Assembly: GCA_021325095.1 (NCBI GenBank)
Contig: JAJPHV010000037.1
Location: 1-38,568, forward strand
DNA length: 38,568 bases
DNA from: Chloroflexota bacterium
GTDB lineage: Bacteria > Chloroflexota > Anaerolineae > Aggregatilineales > UBA2796
Direction of reading: 5' to 3'
Made by a program: the position numbers and the translations under genes. Below, one piece after another: positions 17,789 to 25,128 of the stretch. The notes beneath the pieces are model-generated. The model saw only the letters and a program-made list of their open reading frames with translations, did not search any database and was not told the DNA's origin. Numbering within the stretch: the stretch's first letter is position 1; every line of letters starts with the position of its first letter.

Positions 17789-18649
17789 CTACTGGTACTG
17801 CGCCCAATCCCTTTCAAAACGGAACACTTCTCTGGCAGGCGGCAGCGGCGCCTGCGTCTCAATCCAGCGCACGGGTTCGCTGCCGACATTTTCAAAACTG
17901 TGTATACAGCCGACGCCCGTCCAGATCGTGTGACCTGCGCCGAGGTCATAGACCTGTCCATCGGCAGTCGCCTTCACGCGCCCGCTGACGATGTAGTAGG
18001 ACTCCTCAAAGGTATGGTCGTGCGGGTCAATCTTGGCGCCGGGCATATATTGAATGAGGAACAACGATTGGTGTACCGCGCCGAAGGAGCGATCCACAAA
18101 CATCTTGATGGCGACGCCCGTCGTGGGGTTGAAGCCTTCCATCTCGGAGGGCGCGCCGGGCTTCGGCAGCTTTGACTCGTCAAAGTGGCCCAGAATTTTG
18201 CGGGTGGCTTCGTCTGCGAAATTGGGGACATCCCCGGCTGAGGGAGGCTCGCCGCCGGGAAAGAACGTATCGCGGCCATAAGTAGAGTGCATCATTGGAC
18301 GCGGCTGCGGAGCCTGCATTTCCAGCCAGCGTGCAGGCTGATTGCCCGCGTTGCGGAAGCTGTGGGGCAGCCCGGTAGCGATCAGCCCGAAGTCGCCGGG
18401 CAAGACCCTGTAGGCTTTGTCGCCGATCTGGGCGATCAGGCTGCCTTCCATCACGTAGAAGGTTTCTTCAAAAGAATGCAGGTGTGGGGCAACGACGCCG
18501 GACGGGTCGAGGAAGCAAATGCTTGTGCCCATGTGCACGGAACCTATTGTACGGTCTACATAGGCCGCACGGCGGAATCCGCTGCTGTGCTCTTTGTAGC
18601 CTTCGGGGGTCTGCGCCGACAACGGCTCAATCATGGATACAGCGTGCAT
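17789..18649 (-). CDS. Second bicupin protein, paralogue of its neighbour
   Basis: A 286-residue tandem cupin. Barrel one has HLHSFEETFYVMEG and LPHSFRN; barrel two has HDHTFEESYYIVSG and CIHSFEN. The shared N-terminal SSGFRR motif and the ending in FRFERDW, matching YRFRRDW in the neighbour, show that the two genes arose by duplication. The stretch between the barrels is longer here, with a Pro-rich loop. All four metal sites of the pair look intact, so two enzymes or a heteromer are possible. It starts 12 bases after the E2 gene with AGGGA upstream. Confidence 0.85.
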   Translation of the reverse strand: MHAVSMIEPLSAQTPEGYKEHSSGFRRAAYVDRTIGSVHMGTSICFLDPSGVVAPHLHSFEETFYVMEGSLIAQIGDKAYRVLPGDFGLIATGLPHSFRNAGNQPARWLEMQAPQPRPMMHSTYGRDTFFPGGEPPSAGDVPNFADEATRKILGHFDESKLPKPGAPSEMEGFNPTTGVAIKMFVDRSFGAVHQSLFLIQYMPGAKIDPHDHTFEESYYIVSGRVKATADGQVYDLGAGHTIWTGVGCIHSFENVGSEPVRWIETQAPLPPAREVFRFERDWAQYQ

Positions 18650-18661
18650 CAGGTGGTCCCT

Positions 18662-19990
18662 CTAATCCCACATTCTCAGCGGGTTCTCAATCAGATCGGC
18701 CAGGGTTTGCAGGAACTGTGCGCCGCGCGCACCATCCACGACGCGGTGATCGCAGGACAGGCCGAGCGTCATCATGGGCTGAACGGCAGGTTGCCCCTCC
18801 ACCGCGACGACGCGATCCGCGATCCGGCTCACGGCCAGAATCGCGGCCTGCGGCGGGTTGACGATGGCATTAAAGGCATCCACACCGTACATCCCCAGGT
18901 TGCTGATGGTAAACGTGCCGCCGCTGACGTCGTCGGGTGAGAGCTTGCCCGCCTGCGCCTTTGCCACCAGGGCTGTGCGCCGGGCCGCTAACTGGTTGAG
19001 TCCCAACCCGTCACTGTGCTGTATCACCGGGACGACCAGGCCATCCTCAATTGCGACGGCGATCCCGACGTTGATCTGCGCATTTAACACGATCCCGCCA
19101 TTCAGCCACGAGGCGTTGAGGCGCGGGTGCTGTCGAAGTGCCGCTGCCGCCAGCTTGACCAGCAGATCGGTGACGGTGATCTTCTCCGTTGAGCGCTCAC
19201 GAACTTCGGCCAGCCACTGCTTGAGGCGCGCCGCGTTGACTTCGCGGATCAGATAGAAGTGCGGGATAGTCGTCCACGCCTGTGTCACCCGTTCGGCCAT
19301 GACCTGCCATACACGGCTGACGGTCATCATCTCGCCGGAGGAAGTGTGGGCTGGGGCGACAGGTGTCACACGTGCCGTTAAGGCGCTGGCTGCGGCCAGG
19401 ACATCGGCAGCCAGCACGGCACCTTGCGGGCCACTGCCCGTTACAGTGCGGAGATCAAGACCCTGCTCCTGGGCCAGCCGCCGTGCTTTGGGCGAGGCCA
19501 GCAGGCGTCCGTTGCCGACCTCGCGCTGCGCGGCGAGATAGGCCAGAACGTCCTCTTTTTGCACCCTGCCACCCGACGGTTTGATCCGCGACAGATCGAG
19601 ATTGTTCTTAGCAGCGATGCGCTGCGCCACCGGGGTGGCCCTGACCGCAGATGCCGAGGAAGGTGTGACCAGCGGCTTCGAGTGGTTCACCTCACCCCCT
19701 GGCCGCCTCTCCGCAGGCGGAGAGGGATTCAGGGTGAGGTTGGTGGTCTCGCCGGGCGCGAGGATGACCGCGATCCGCTGCCCAACCGGAACCTCATCGC
19801 CGGGTTGTGCTGTGACGTTGGCAAGCGTGCCGGTGGCAGGCGCTTCGATCTCAACCGTCGTTTTGTCGGTTTCGATCTCCATCAGCGGCTCGCCTTTGGT
19901 GACGGAGTCCCCGGCGGACTTAAGCCACTGAATGAGCCTGCCGGTTTCCTGCGCCATGCCCAGCGCGGGCATGATAACGTCTTTTGCCAA
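18662..19990 (-). CDS. Dihydrolipoamide acyltransferase (E2) of a 2-oxoacid/acetoin dehydrogenase complex
   Basis: A 442-residue E2. Residues 1-75 are a lipoyl domain with the lipoyl Lys in IETDKTTVEIEAP. Two peripheral subunit-binding domains follow: VAQRIAAKNNLDLSRIKPSG and ASPKARRLAQEQGLDL. The C-terminal catalytic domain ends in LSCDHRVVDGARGAQFL, carrying the HxxxDG active site. The start is TTG at 19990, with AAGGAG five bases before it, and the ribosome site overlaps the stop of the M24 gene. The linker after the lipoyl domain is encoded by an inserted-looking palindrome (see the repeat at 19689-19740). No E3 gene is present, so a shared lipoamide dehydrogenase elsewhere is expected. 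Confidence 0.9.
   Translation of the reverse strand: MAKDVIMPALGMAQETGRLIQWLKSAGDSVTKGEPLMEIETDKTTVEIEAPATGTLANVTAQPGDEVPVGQRIAVILAPGETTNLTLNPSPPAERRPGGEVNHSKPLVTPSSASAVRATPVAQRIAAKNNLDLSRIKPSGGRVQKEDVLAYLAAQREVGNGRLLASPKARRLAQEQGLDLRTVTGSGPQGAVLAADVLAAASALTARVTPVAPAHTSSGEMMTVSRVWQVMAERVTQAWTTIPHFYLIREVNAARLKQWLAEVRERSTEKITVTDLLVKLAAAALRQHPRLNASWLNGGIVLNAQINVGIAVAIEDGLVVPVIQHSDGLGLNQLAARRTALVAKAQAGKLSPDDVSGGTFTISNLGMYGVDAFNAIVNPPQAAILAVSRIADRVVAVEGQPAVQPMMTLGLSCDHRVVDGARGAQFLQTLADLIENPLRMWD
19689..19740. repeat. Palindromic repeat inside the E2 linker coding region
   Basis: ACCTCACCC at 19689-19697 is the exact reverse complement of GGGTGAGGT at 19732-19740. Nested inside, CTCTCCGC at 19707-19714 pairs with GCGGAGAG at 19717-19724. 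The unit is in frame and encodes NLTLNPSPPAERRPGGEV-like linker residues between the lipoyl and first binding domain. It resembles dispersed REP/MITE-like palindromes of the form CTCACCC...GGGTGAG that I recall from Chloroflexota genomes, but no second copy was seen in this window. Confidence 0.7.
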
Positions 19991-19999
19991 AGTGACTCC

Positions 20000-21331
20000 T
20001 TACGGCAGGCCCGCGCCGCCGTAGTCCACACCCGCGTAATCGATATTCTTGTGCGATTGGGCTTCACGGGTTTCGGAGAGCGGCCCGGTAGCGGTGTAGT
20101 ATTTCTTGCCAACCACCATCAGTTGTTCGGCGGGGAAGCGGGTGATGATTTCGCAGCCTGTTTTCGTGACGACGAGTTGTTCTTCGATGCGAGCCGCAGA
20201 CCAGCCATCGGAGGCGGGCCAGTACGTTTCGAGGGCGAAGACCATGCCTTCCTTGATTTCTTCGGGGCTGTCAAAGGACACCAGTCGGCTGAAGACCGGC
20301 TTTTCCCAGATCGCAAGCCCAACGCCATGCCCGTACTGCAAGGCAAAGGCCAGTTCCTCATTGGCGACGCCGAACTCCTGTGCCTTCGGCCACAGCTTGA
20401 CCACATCGGCTGTAGTGACGCCCGGTTTGATGAGATCAATGGCCGCATCAAGGTAATAGCGGCAGCGTTTGTAGGCATCCACCTGGGATTGTGACGCAGA
20501 GCCGACGGCCAGCGTGCGGTAATAGCAGGTGCGGTAGCCCATGAAGCTGTGCAGAATGTCAAAGAAGGCCAGGTCGCCGGGGCGCAGCAGGCGATCACTG
20601 AAGATGTGCGGGTGCGGACTACAGCGCTCGCCGGAAATGGCATTGACCCCTTCCACGTGCTCGGAGCCGAGACTGTATAGCACCTGATTGACCAGCCCCA
20701 CGCACTCATTCTCTCGAACACCGGGGCGCATGAAGCGGTAGAGTTCGTCGTAGGCGGCATCAACCATCGCGCAAGCCTGAGAGAGCAGGGTGATTTCATC
20801 CTGTGTTTTGATGACACGCGCTTCTTGCATCAGTTGTTGCCCGTCCACGACGGTGAGGCCTTCTTTTTGCAGCGCAAAAAGTACAGGCGGTTCGACGACA
20901 TCGACGCCCAACGGCTCTTTGTGCAGGCCGCGTTCTTCGAGTTCGATGCGGACCTTGCGCGCCACATCTTCAGCCCGGTGAGAGCCAGGCGGCATCGCGC
21001 CGCGCAGCGTGGAAATGCCCGCACGGGAATACCCCTCTTTGAACCACGAGCAGTACATCTCGTGGTGCTTGGCGGCGATGCCGAAGTCCCAATTGATGGG
21101 TTCGTCATTCTGGGGCAGGAGGCAGAAGCGGCCAAGTTTATCGATGGCCCAGGTGCCAATGGTAGTATTGGTGATGTAACGAATGTTCGCCATATCGAAG
21201 CAGAGCAATGCGCCAATCTCGGATTTTTCCAACTCTGCCTTGATGCGGGCGAGACGCTCACAGCGCAGACGGTCAAAATGGACGCGCTCTTCCCAGTCAA
21301 CTCCCATCGTTCCAAATGTTTTTATAGGCAT
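20000..21331 (-). CDS. M24 (creatinase/aminopeptidase P fold) family hydrolase
   Basis: A 443-residue pita-bread-fold protein with an N-terminal creatinase-type domain (IGALLCFDMANIRYIT) and a C-terminal M24 domain. Of the five metal ligands, Asp258 (AFFDIL), His335 (YGHGVGL), Glu368 (FALETY) and Glu383 (RIEEQL) are present. The second Asp, expected in GYxxDxTRT, is Cys269 (GYRTCYYRT). Such drift is known in non-peptidase members such as creatinase, which work without metals, so this is probably a C-N or C-S bond-cleaving enzyme of the pathway and not a peptidase. GGAG lies five bases before the ATG. It sits between the E1-beta and E2 genes. Confidence 0.87.
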   Translation of the reverse strand: MPIKTFGTMGVDWEERVHFDRLRCERLARIKAELEKSEIGALLCFDMANIRYITNTTIGTWAIDKLGRFCLLPQNDEPINWDFGIAAKHHEMYCSWFKEGYSRAGISTLRGAMPPGSHRAEDVARKVRIELEERGLHKEPLGVDVVEPPVLFALQKEGLTVVDGQQLMQEARVIKTQDEITLLSQACAMVDAAYDELYRFMRPGVRENECVGLVNQVLYSLGSEHVEGVNAISGERCSPHPHIFSDRLLRPGDLAFFDILHSFMGYRTCYYRTLAVGSASQSQVDAYKRCRYYLDAAIDLIKPGVTTADVVKLWPKAQEFGVANEELAFALQYGHGVGLAIWEKPVFSRLVSFDSPEEIKEGMVFALETYWPASDGWSAARIEEQLVVTKTGCEIITRFPAEQLMVVGKKYYTATGPLSETREAQSHKNIDYAGVDYGGAGLP

Positions 21332-21352
21332 TGCATCTCCAATCTTTGAATG

Positions 21353-22348
21353 TCAAGATTTATTGCAGAGGCATTTCGCCATTTCAAACACGTCTCTGGC
21401 ATTCGGGATGGTCAAATCTTCAAGCGGTGGCGAGAACGGGATAGGGACATTCATGGCGCCCATCCGTTTGACAGGCGCATCCAAATAATAGAAGGCTTCA
21501 TCAGCGATAATCGAAGCCAGTTCGGCAGTCACGCCATATTGTTCGTAACCCTCGTCAATGACGATGGCGCGGCTGGTCTTTTTGGCAGACTCAACGATTG
21601 TTTGCCTGTCGAGTGGAACCAGCGTGCGTGGGTCAACGACTTCGGCGCTGATGCCTATCTCGTCCAGCAGTTTCGCCGCTTCGAGCGCGACATGAACCAT
21701 GCTGCTGGTGGCGACTAAGGTAATGTCATTCCCTTCTCGCTTCACATCGGCAACGCCAATGGGAACGGTGTACTCTTCGGCAGGAACGGGTCCCCTGACC
21801 GTTTTGTACATCATCTTGTCTTCGAGAATGACAACGGGGTTATCGTCGCGGATGGCGCTCTTCATCAGCCCTTTGGCATCGTAGGGCGTCGCAGGCACGA
21901 CGACCTTCAGTCCGGGGATATGGCTGTACCACGCCTGGAGCGATTGCGAATGCTGTGCAGCGGAACGGCGGCCTGCCCCCATCGTCGTCCGCAAGACCAT
22001 CGGCACCTTGAGCTTGCCACCGGACATGTAATGAATCTTGGCCGCCTGGTTGGCGACCTGATCCATGATCAGGCCGCTGAAGTCGCCGAACATGATGTCA
22101 ACGACAGGACGCAAGCCCGTCATCGCCGCGCCGACAGCCAGCCCTGTGAAGCCCGGTTCGGAAATGGGCGTGTCGAGCACGCGCTCCTTGCCGAATTCTT
22201 CGACAAGCCCGTTCAGGACCTTGAAGGTCGTTCCGGCTTCGGCGATGTCTTCACCCAGGATGAAGACCGTCGGGTCACGGCGCAGTTCCTCTGCCAGCGC
22301 CTCTTTGATCGCTTCGCCGTAGGTGAGTTCACGATCAGGCGTAGACAT
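21353..22348 (-). CDS. 2-oxoacid/acetoin dehydrogenase E1 component, beta subunit
   Basis: A 331-residue transketolase-like protein. TYGEAIKEALAEEL, FILGEDIAEAG and DTPISEPGFTGLAVGAAMTG are typical of E1-beta, as are VPMVLRTTMGAGRRSAAQHSQS and the C-terminal EGYEQYGVTAELA segment. With the alpha subunit it makes the thiamin diphosphate-dependent decarboxylating heterotetramer that passes an acyl group to lipoyl-E2. GAGGTGA precedes the ATG, which lies 14 bases inside the alpha gene. Which 2-oxoacid or acyloin is used cannot be read from the sequence. Confidence 0.92.
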   Translation of the reverse strand: MSTPDRELTYGEAIKEALAEELRRDPTVFILGEDIAEAGTTFKVLNGLVEEFGKERVLDTPISEPGFTGLAVGAAMTGLRPVVDIMFGDFSGLIMDQVANQAAKIHYMSGGKLKVPMVLRTTMGAGRRSAAQHSQSLQAWYSHIPGLKVVVPATPYDAKGLMKSAIRDDNPVVILEDKMMYKTVRGPVPAEEYTVPIGVADVKREGNDITLVATSSMVHVALEAAKLLDEIGISAEVVDPRTLVPLDRQTIVESAKKTSRAIVIDEGYEQYGVTAELASIIADEAFYYLDAPVKRMGAMNVPIPFSPPLEDLTIPNARDVFEMAKCLCNKS

Positions 22349-23303
22349 GCTTACTCACCTCTTCAGGCGCAGGGAACGGCGCATTCAGGGCAAACTTCAC
22401 GGCGGCTTGCACTTCGCGGTCTACCGAGTCTTCGATCTGCTTGAAAATTCCTTCATCAGCCATCTGACGCTCGATCAGCCAGCCCGAAAGAATCCTGAGC
22501 GGGTCGCGCTCAGTTTTCCATTTCTGCTCCTCTTCTTTGGAGCGATAGTATTCACGGGCAATATCGCCCACATGATGACCGTGATAGCGATAGGTATTGC
22601 ACAGCATAAACGCCGGGCCTTCGCCCCGGCGTGCCCGCTCCACCAACCGGCAAGCGCTCTCGTACACTTCACGGACGTTTTGTCCATCCACCTCGACGGT
22701 GAGAATGCCAAAGGCTTCGGAGCGCGCTTTCATGCTGCCTGCGGTAGACTCGGAATGATGGGTGTATTCGTTGTAAAGGTTGTTTTCGCAGACATAGATC
22801 ACGGGCAGTTTCCACAACTGCGCCATGTTCATCGACTCATAAACCAGGCCCTGGCCGAGTGCACCCTCGCCAAAGAAACATACAGTGACCCGCCCGTTGC
22901 CCAGTCGTTTGCTCGCAAAGGCTGCGCCTGTGGCAATCGCTGAACTGCCGCCCACAATCGCGTTTGCGCCGAGATTGCCAGTCTCCTGGTCGGCAATGTG
23001 CATCGAGCCGCCCTTGCCGTGACAATATCCCGCCTCTTTGCCGAGAAGTTCAGCGAACATCCTGTCTACGGAAGCGCCCTTGGCAAGGCAGTGCCCATGC
23101 CCACGATGCGTGCTGGTGATGTAATCCTCACGGGTCAACGCTTCGCACACACCCACCGCAATGGCCTCTTCGCCGGTATACAAATGCGCCAGACCGGGCA
23201 TCTTGGCGCTTTGGTACAACTCGTTGACCTGTTCCTCAAACGCGCGAATCCTGTACATCTGCTCGTACATGTGCAGCCACTGTTCACGGTCTACGTCAAA
23301 CAT
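22335..23303 (-). CDS. 2-oxoacid/acetoin dehydrogenase E1 component, alpha subunit
   Basis: A 322-residue thiamin diphosphate-binding subunit. The cofactor motif begins with FFGEGALGQG and ends with VCENNLYNEYT, and the activation-loop region YRYHGHHVGD is present. HRGHGHCLAKG and GKGGSMHI fit acetoin and pyruvate E1-alpha proteins. The frame opens at 23333, but the ATG at 23303 has GAGGAA about seven bases upstream and begins the family alignment (MFDVDREQWLHMYEQM). It is 26 bases after the dehydrogenase gene and overlaps E1-beta. Acetoin dehydrogenase is the nearest familiar architecture, but the setting argues for a product of the imported compound. Confidence 0.92.
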   Translation of the reverse strand: MFDVDREQWLHMYEQMYRIRAFEEQVNELYQSAKMPGLAHLYTGEEAIAVGVCEALTREDYITSTHRGHGHCLAKGASVDRMFAELLGKEAGYCHGKGGSMHIADQETGNLGANAIVGGSSAIATGAAFASKRLGNGRVTVCFFGEGALGQGLVYESMNMAQLWKLPVIYVCENNLYNEYTHHSESTAGSMKARSEAFGILTVEVDGQNVREVYESACRLVERARRGEGPAFMLCNTYRYHGHHVGDIAREYYRSKEEEQKWKTERDPLRILSGWLIERQMADEGIFKQIEDSVDREVQAAVKFALNAPFPAPEEVSKHVYA

Positions 23304-23329
23304 AGACACTTCCTCATTGGCCCTTTCCT

Positions 23330-24226
23330 TCACAGGGCAGATCGCCCCTCGTTCGCAGCAGACAGGTGTTCCACCACCCGGTAGAGAGCGGCAAAATCCT
23401 GCTTGCCCCAGCCCAAAGCCATAGCCTTGTCGAGCAGTTCATCCACCAGCCGAACGGTGGTCAAGGCAACGCCTGTCTCTTCGCCAAGTTCCAGAGCAAG
23501 TTGAATGTCCTTTTTCATCATCTCAACACTGAACCAGACTTCATCGGGCATTTTCAACATGAATGGCCCTCGGTATTTCATCGCCGTAGAGGCAGCGACA
23601 CTGTTCAATAAAGCGTCCAGCGCCTCTGCGCGTGGAATGCCACTTCGTTCGGCGAGCAGAACACCTTCAAACAACGACACAAGCTGAACCGGCAAGTTGA
23701 GATTGATAGCGATCTTGACTGCGATGGCCTGCCCGTTGCCGCCTACGTGGATAATTTTCTGGCCGATTTGCTCCAAGATCGGGCGTACCCTTTCAAGCGT
23801 CTCGGCATCGCCTCCCACGTACAAAACCAGCGTTCCGGACTCTGCGGCAGGCAGACTGCCCGAGACGGGCGCCTCCAACAGGTGGGCGCCAGTAGCCGCC
23901 ACCCGTTCGGAAAGGCGACGAATGACCTTCGGGCTGACGGTGCTCATATCCACGTAGATTTTGTCGGCAGTCAGCCCAGCCAGAACCCCATCTTCGCCCT
24001 CTGTAATGGACAACAAAGCCGCCGTATCCATCACCATGCTGAAGGTGATGTCGGCGGCTTGGACGACTTCCCTGGGCGAATTTTTCCAGACCAGGCCAGC
24101 CTTGATCAAAGACTCGGCCTTGGCCCGAGTTCGGTTGTAGCCCGACACCTGATGCCCCGAATCGAGCAAACGCCGCGCAATCCGGCTGCCCATCATGCCC
24201 AAACCGATAAAACCCAGATTTGCCAT
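23330..24226 (-). CDS. Beta-hydroxyacid dehydrogenase, 3-hydroxyisobutyrate dehydrogenase-like
   Basis: A 298-residue NAD(P)-dependent dehydrogenase. It opens with the Rossmann motif LGFIGLGMMGSRIARRLL, followed by YNRTRAKAESL, whose Arg suggests NADP preference. The substrate-binding signature LEAPVSGSLPAAESG is present, and the catalytic Lys lies in GNGQAIAVKIAINL. The usual start is the ATG at 24226, giving the N terminus ANLGFIG; the frame continues to 24274 without family likeness and into the promoter -10. It is the first gene of the long operon. It probably oxidises a hydroxyacid to the oxoacid or semialdehyde used by the following E1/E2 genes. Confidence 0.9.
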   Translation of the reverse strand: MANLGFIGLGMMGSRIARRLLDSGHQVSGYNRTRAKAESLIKAGLVWKNSPREVVQAADITFSMVMDTAALLSITEGEDGVLAGLTADKIYVDMSTVSPKVIRRLSERVAATGAHLLEAPVSGSLPAAESGTLVLYVGGDAETLERVRPILEQIGQKIIHVGGNGQAIAVKIAINLNLPVQLVSLFEGVLLAERSGIPRAEALDALLNSVAASTAMKYRGPFMLKMPDEVWFSVEMMKKDIQLALELGEETGVALTTVRLVDELLDKAMALGWGKQDFAALYRVVEHLSAANEGRSAL

Positions 24227-24272
24227 TGTTCCCAAAAGCCAGACAAGGAATAAATTTAATCCAGTTAAACAC

Positions 24273-24300
24273 ATTATAATTGCATTGCGCAGAATGTCAA
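24273..24300 (-). promoter_or_regulatory. Consensus sigma70 promoter of the long catabolic operon
   Basis: On the minus strand TTGACA (24300-24295) and TATAAT (24278-24273) are both perfect consensus hexamers with a 16-base spacer. The predicted start near 24266 leaves a leader of about 40 bases before the dehydrogenase ATG. So strong a promoter suggests the operon is normally held down by a repressor, probably the divergent XRE-cupin protein. Confidence 0.75.
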
Positions 24301-24325
24301 CGGACGTTAAATATTGAGGGCAAAT

Positions 24326-24340
24326 TTCAACTAAATTGAA
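24326..24340. promoter_or_regulatory. Candidate operator in the divergent control region
   Basis: TTCAA-CTAAA-TTGAA is a 5-5-5 inverted repeat between the operon promoter and the XRE-cupin gene. Another short dyad, AACG-GA-CGTT, lies at about 24299-24308 overlapping the -35. Either could bind the regulator; neither is proven. Confidence 0.35.
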
Positions 24341-24422
24341 CAGGAAACCTTGCTTTGTTCATCGGAAGGGAATATAGTTGGAAGCATATGCGACGTTCAA
24401 AGGTCGTCCCGAACAGGAAACC
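24338..24422 (+). repeat. Duplicated ribosome-site block GAACAGGAAACC
   Basis: The 12-mer GAACAGGAAACC occurs at 24338-24349 and again at 24411-24422. The first copy is followed at once by TTG (24350), the second by CCATG (24425). The two start codons are in the same frame, 75 bases apart, so the regulator may be made in 251- and 226-residue forms. Confidence 0.55.
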
Positions 24423-24424
24423 CC

Positions 24425-25105
24425 ATGCCAGACACAGACCAGCATCACGCGCGCGCAATAGGTGAAAAACTCAGGGCAGCCCGCCAGGAACACAACATGA
24501 CTTTGCGCGAACTCGCGCGAAGGGCAGACATTAGTGCCAGTATGCTCAGTCAGATCGAGACAGGGAAGGCTTTCCCTTCTGTGCGTTCGTTGTACAATAT
24601 CGCCGCCGCGCTCAACATGGCAGTGGACCACTTCTTCCCCGAACAGAACAACCAACCTAACAAAGAAGGATTGGCGTCCATCTCGGCGGGTGACCTGACA
24701 GCCAGTGAGATGCGCTCCGCCCTCCTGAATCGCCACATCGCCGACACGGTGGAAGTCACACGCTCCAGGGCCTCTTCCCCCGTCGTCCATGCGGATAGAC
24801 GCCCCACCATCAAGCTAAACGGCGGCGTGACGTGGGCGCGGTTGACCGCGCTCGCTGAAAAAGATATTGAGTTCCTCGAAATCAATTATGAGCCTGGTGC
24901 GGCATCCGGCGTGGACATGTCGCATCACAGCGGACGTGAGTTTGGCCTCATTCTCGAAGGCGAACTCACCATTGAATTGGGATTCGAATCCTACACGCTC
25001 AAAGCAGGTGATAGCATCATCTTTGAATCGACAACCCCCCACCGCCTGAGCAACAAAGGCCCCCACTGCGTGCGCGCTATCTGGGTGATTTTCAAGGTCG
25101 GTTAA
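24425..25105 (+). CDS. XRE-family transcriptional regulator with C-terminal cupin sensor
   Basis: A 226-residue regulator. Residues about 10-70 are an HTH_3 domain (IGEKLRAARQEHNMTLRELA, then ISASMLSQIETGKAFPSVRSL). Residues about 150-226 are a cupin sensor (MSHHSGREFGLILEGELTIEL and GDSIIFESTTPHRLSN). The architecture is that of PuuR/SutR-type repressors that sense a pathway metabolite. The ATG at 24425 has AGGAAA just upstream; a longer form from TTG 24350 is possible. It diverges from the long catabolic operon and is the best candidate for its specific regulator. Confidence 0.9.
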   Translation: MPDTDQHHARAIGEKLRAARQEHNMTLRELARRADISASMLSQIETGKAFPSVRSLYNIAAALNMAVDHFFPEQNNQPNKEGLASISAGDLTASEMRSALLNRHIADTVEVTRSRASSPVVHADRRPTIKLNGGVTWARLTALAEKDIEFLEINYEPGAASGVDMSHHSGREFGLILEGELTIELGFESYTLKAGDSIIFESTTPHRLSNKGPHCVRAIWVIFKVG

Positions 25106-25128
25106 GTGGCCTCGAACAACCGGACACG

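Noticed and set aside
16866..18649. Naming the bicupins as ureidoglycine aminohydrolase (AllE)
   Set aside because: No allantoinase or allantoate amidohydrolase is present and motifs alone do not separate AllE from other bicupins.
19424..20494. A 356-codon plus-strand frame across the E2 and M24 genes
   Set aside because: It spans two real genes antisense and contains no domain.
20000..21331. Calling the M24 protein an Xaa-Pro aminopeptidase or a creatinase
   Set aside because: A metal ligand is missing, which argues against the peptidase, and nothing specific supports creatinase activity.
22335..23303. Assigning the E1 genes firmly as acetoin dehydrogenase (acoA/acoB)
   Set aside because: The fit is good at family level, but acetoin, pyruvate and branched-chain E1 cannot be told apart here and the operon context differs from aco clusters.
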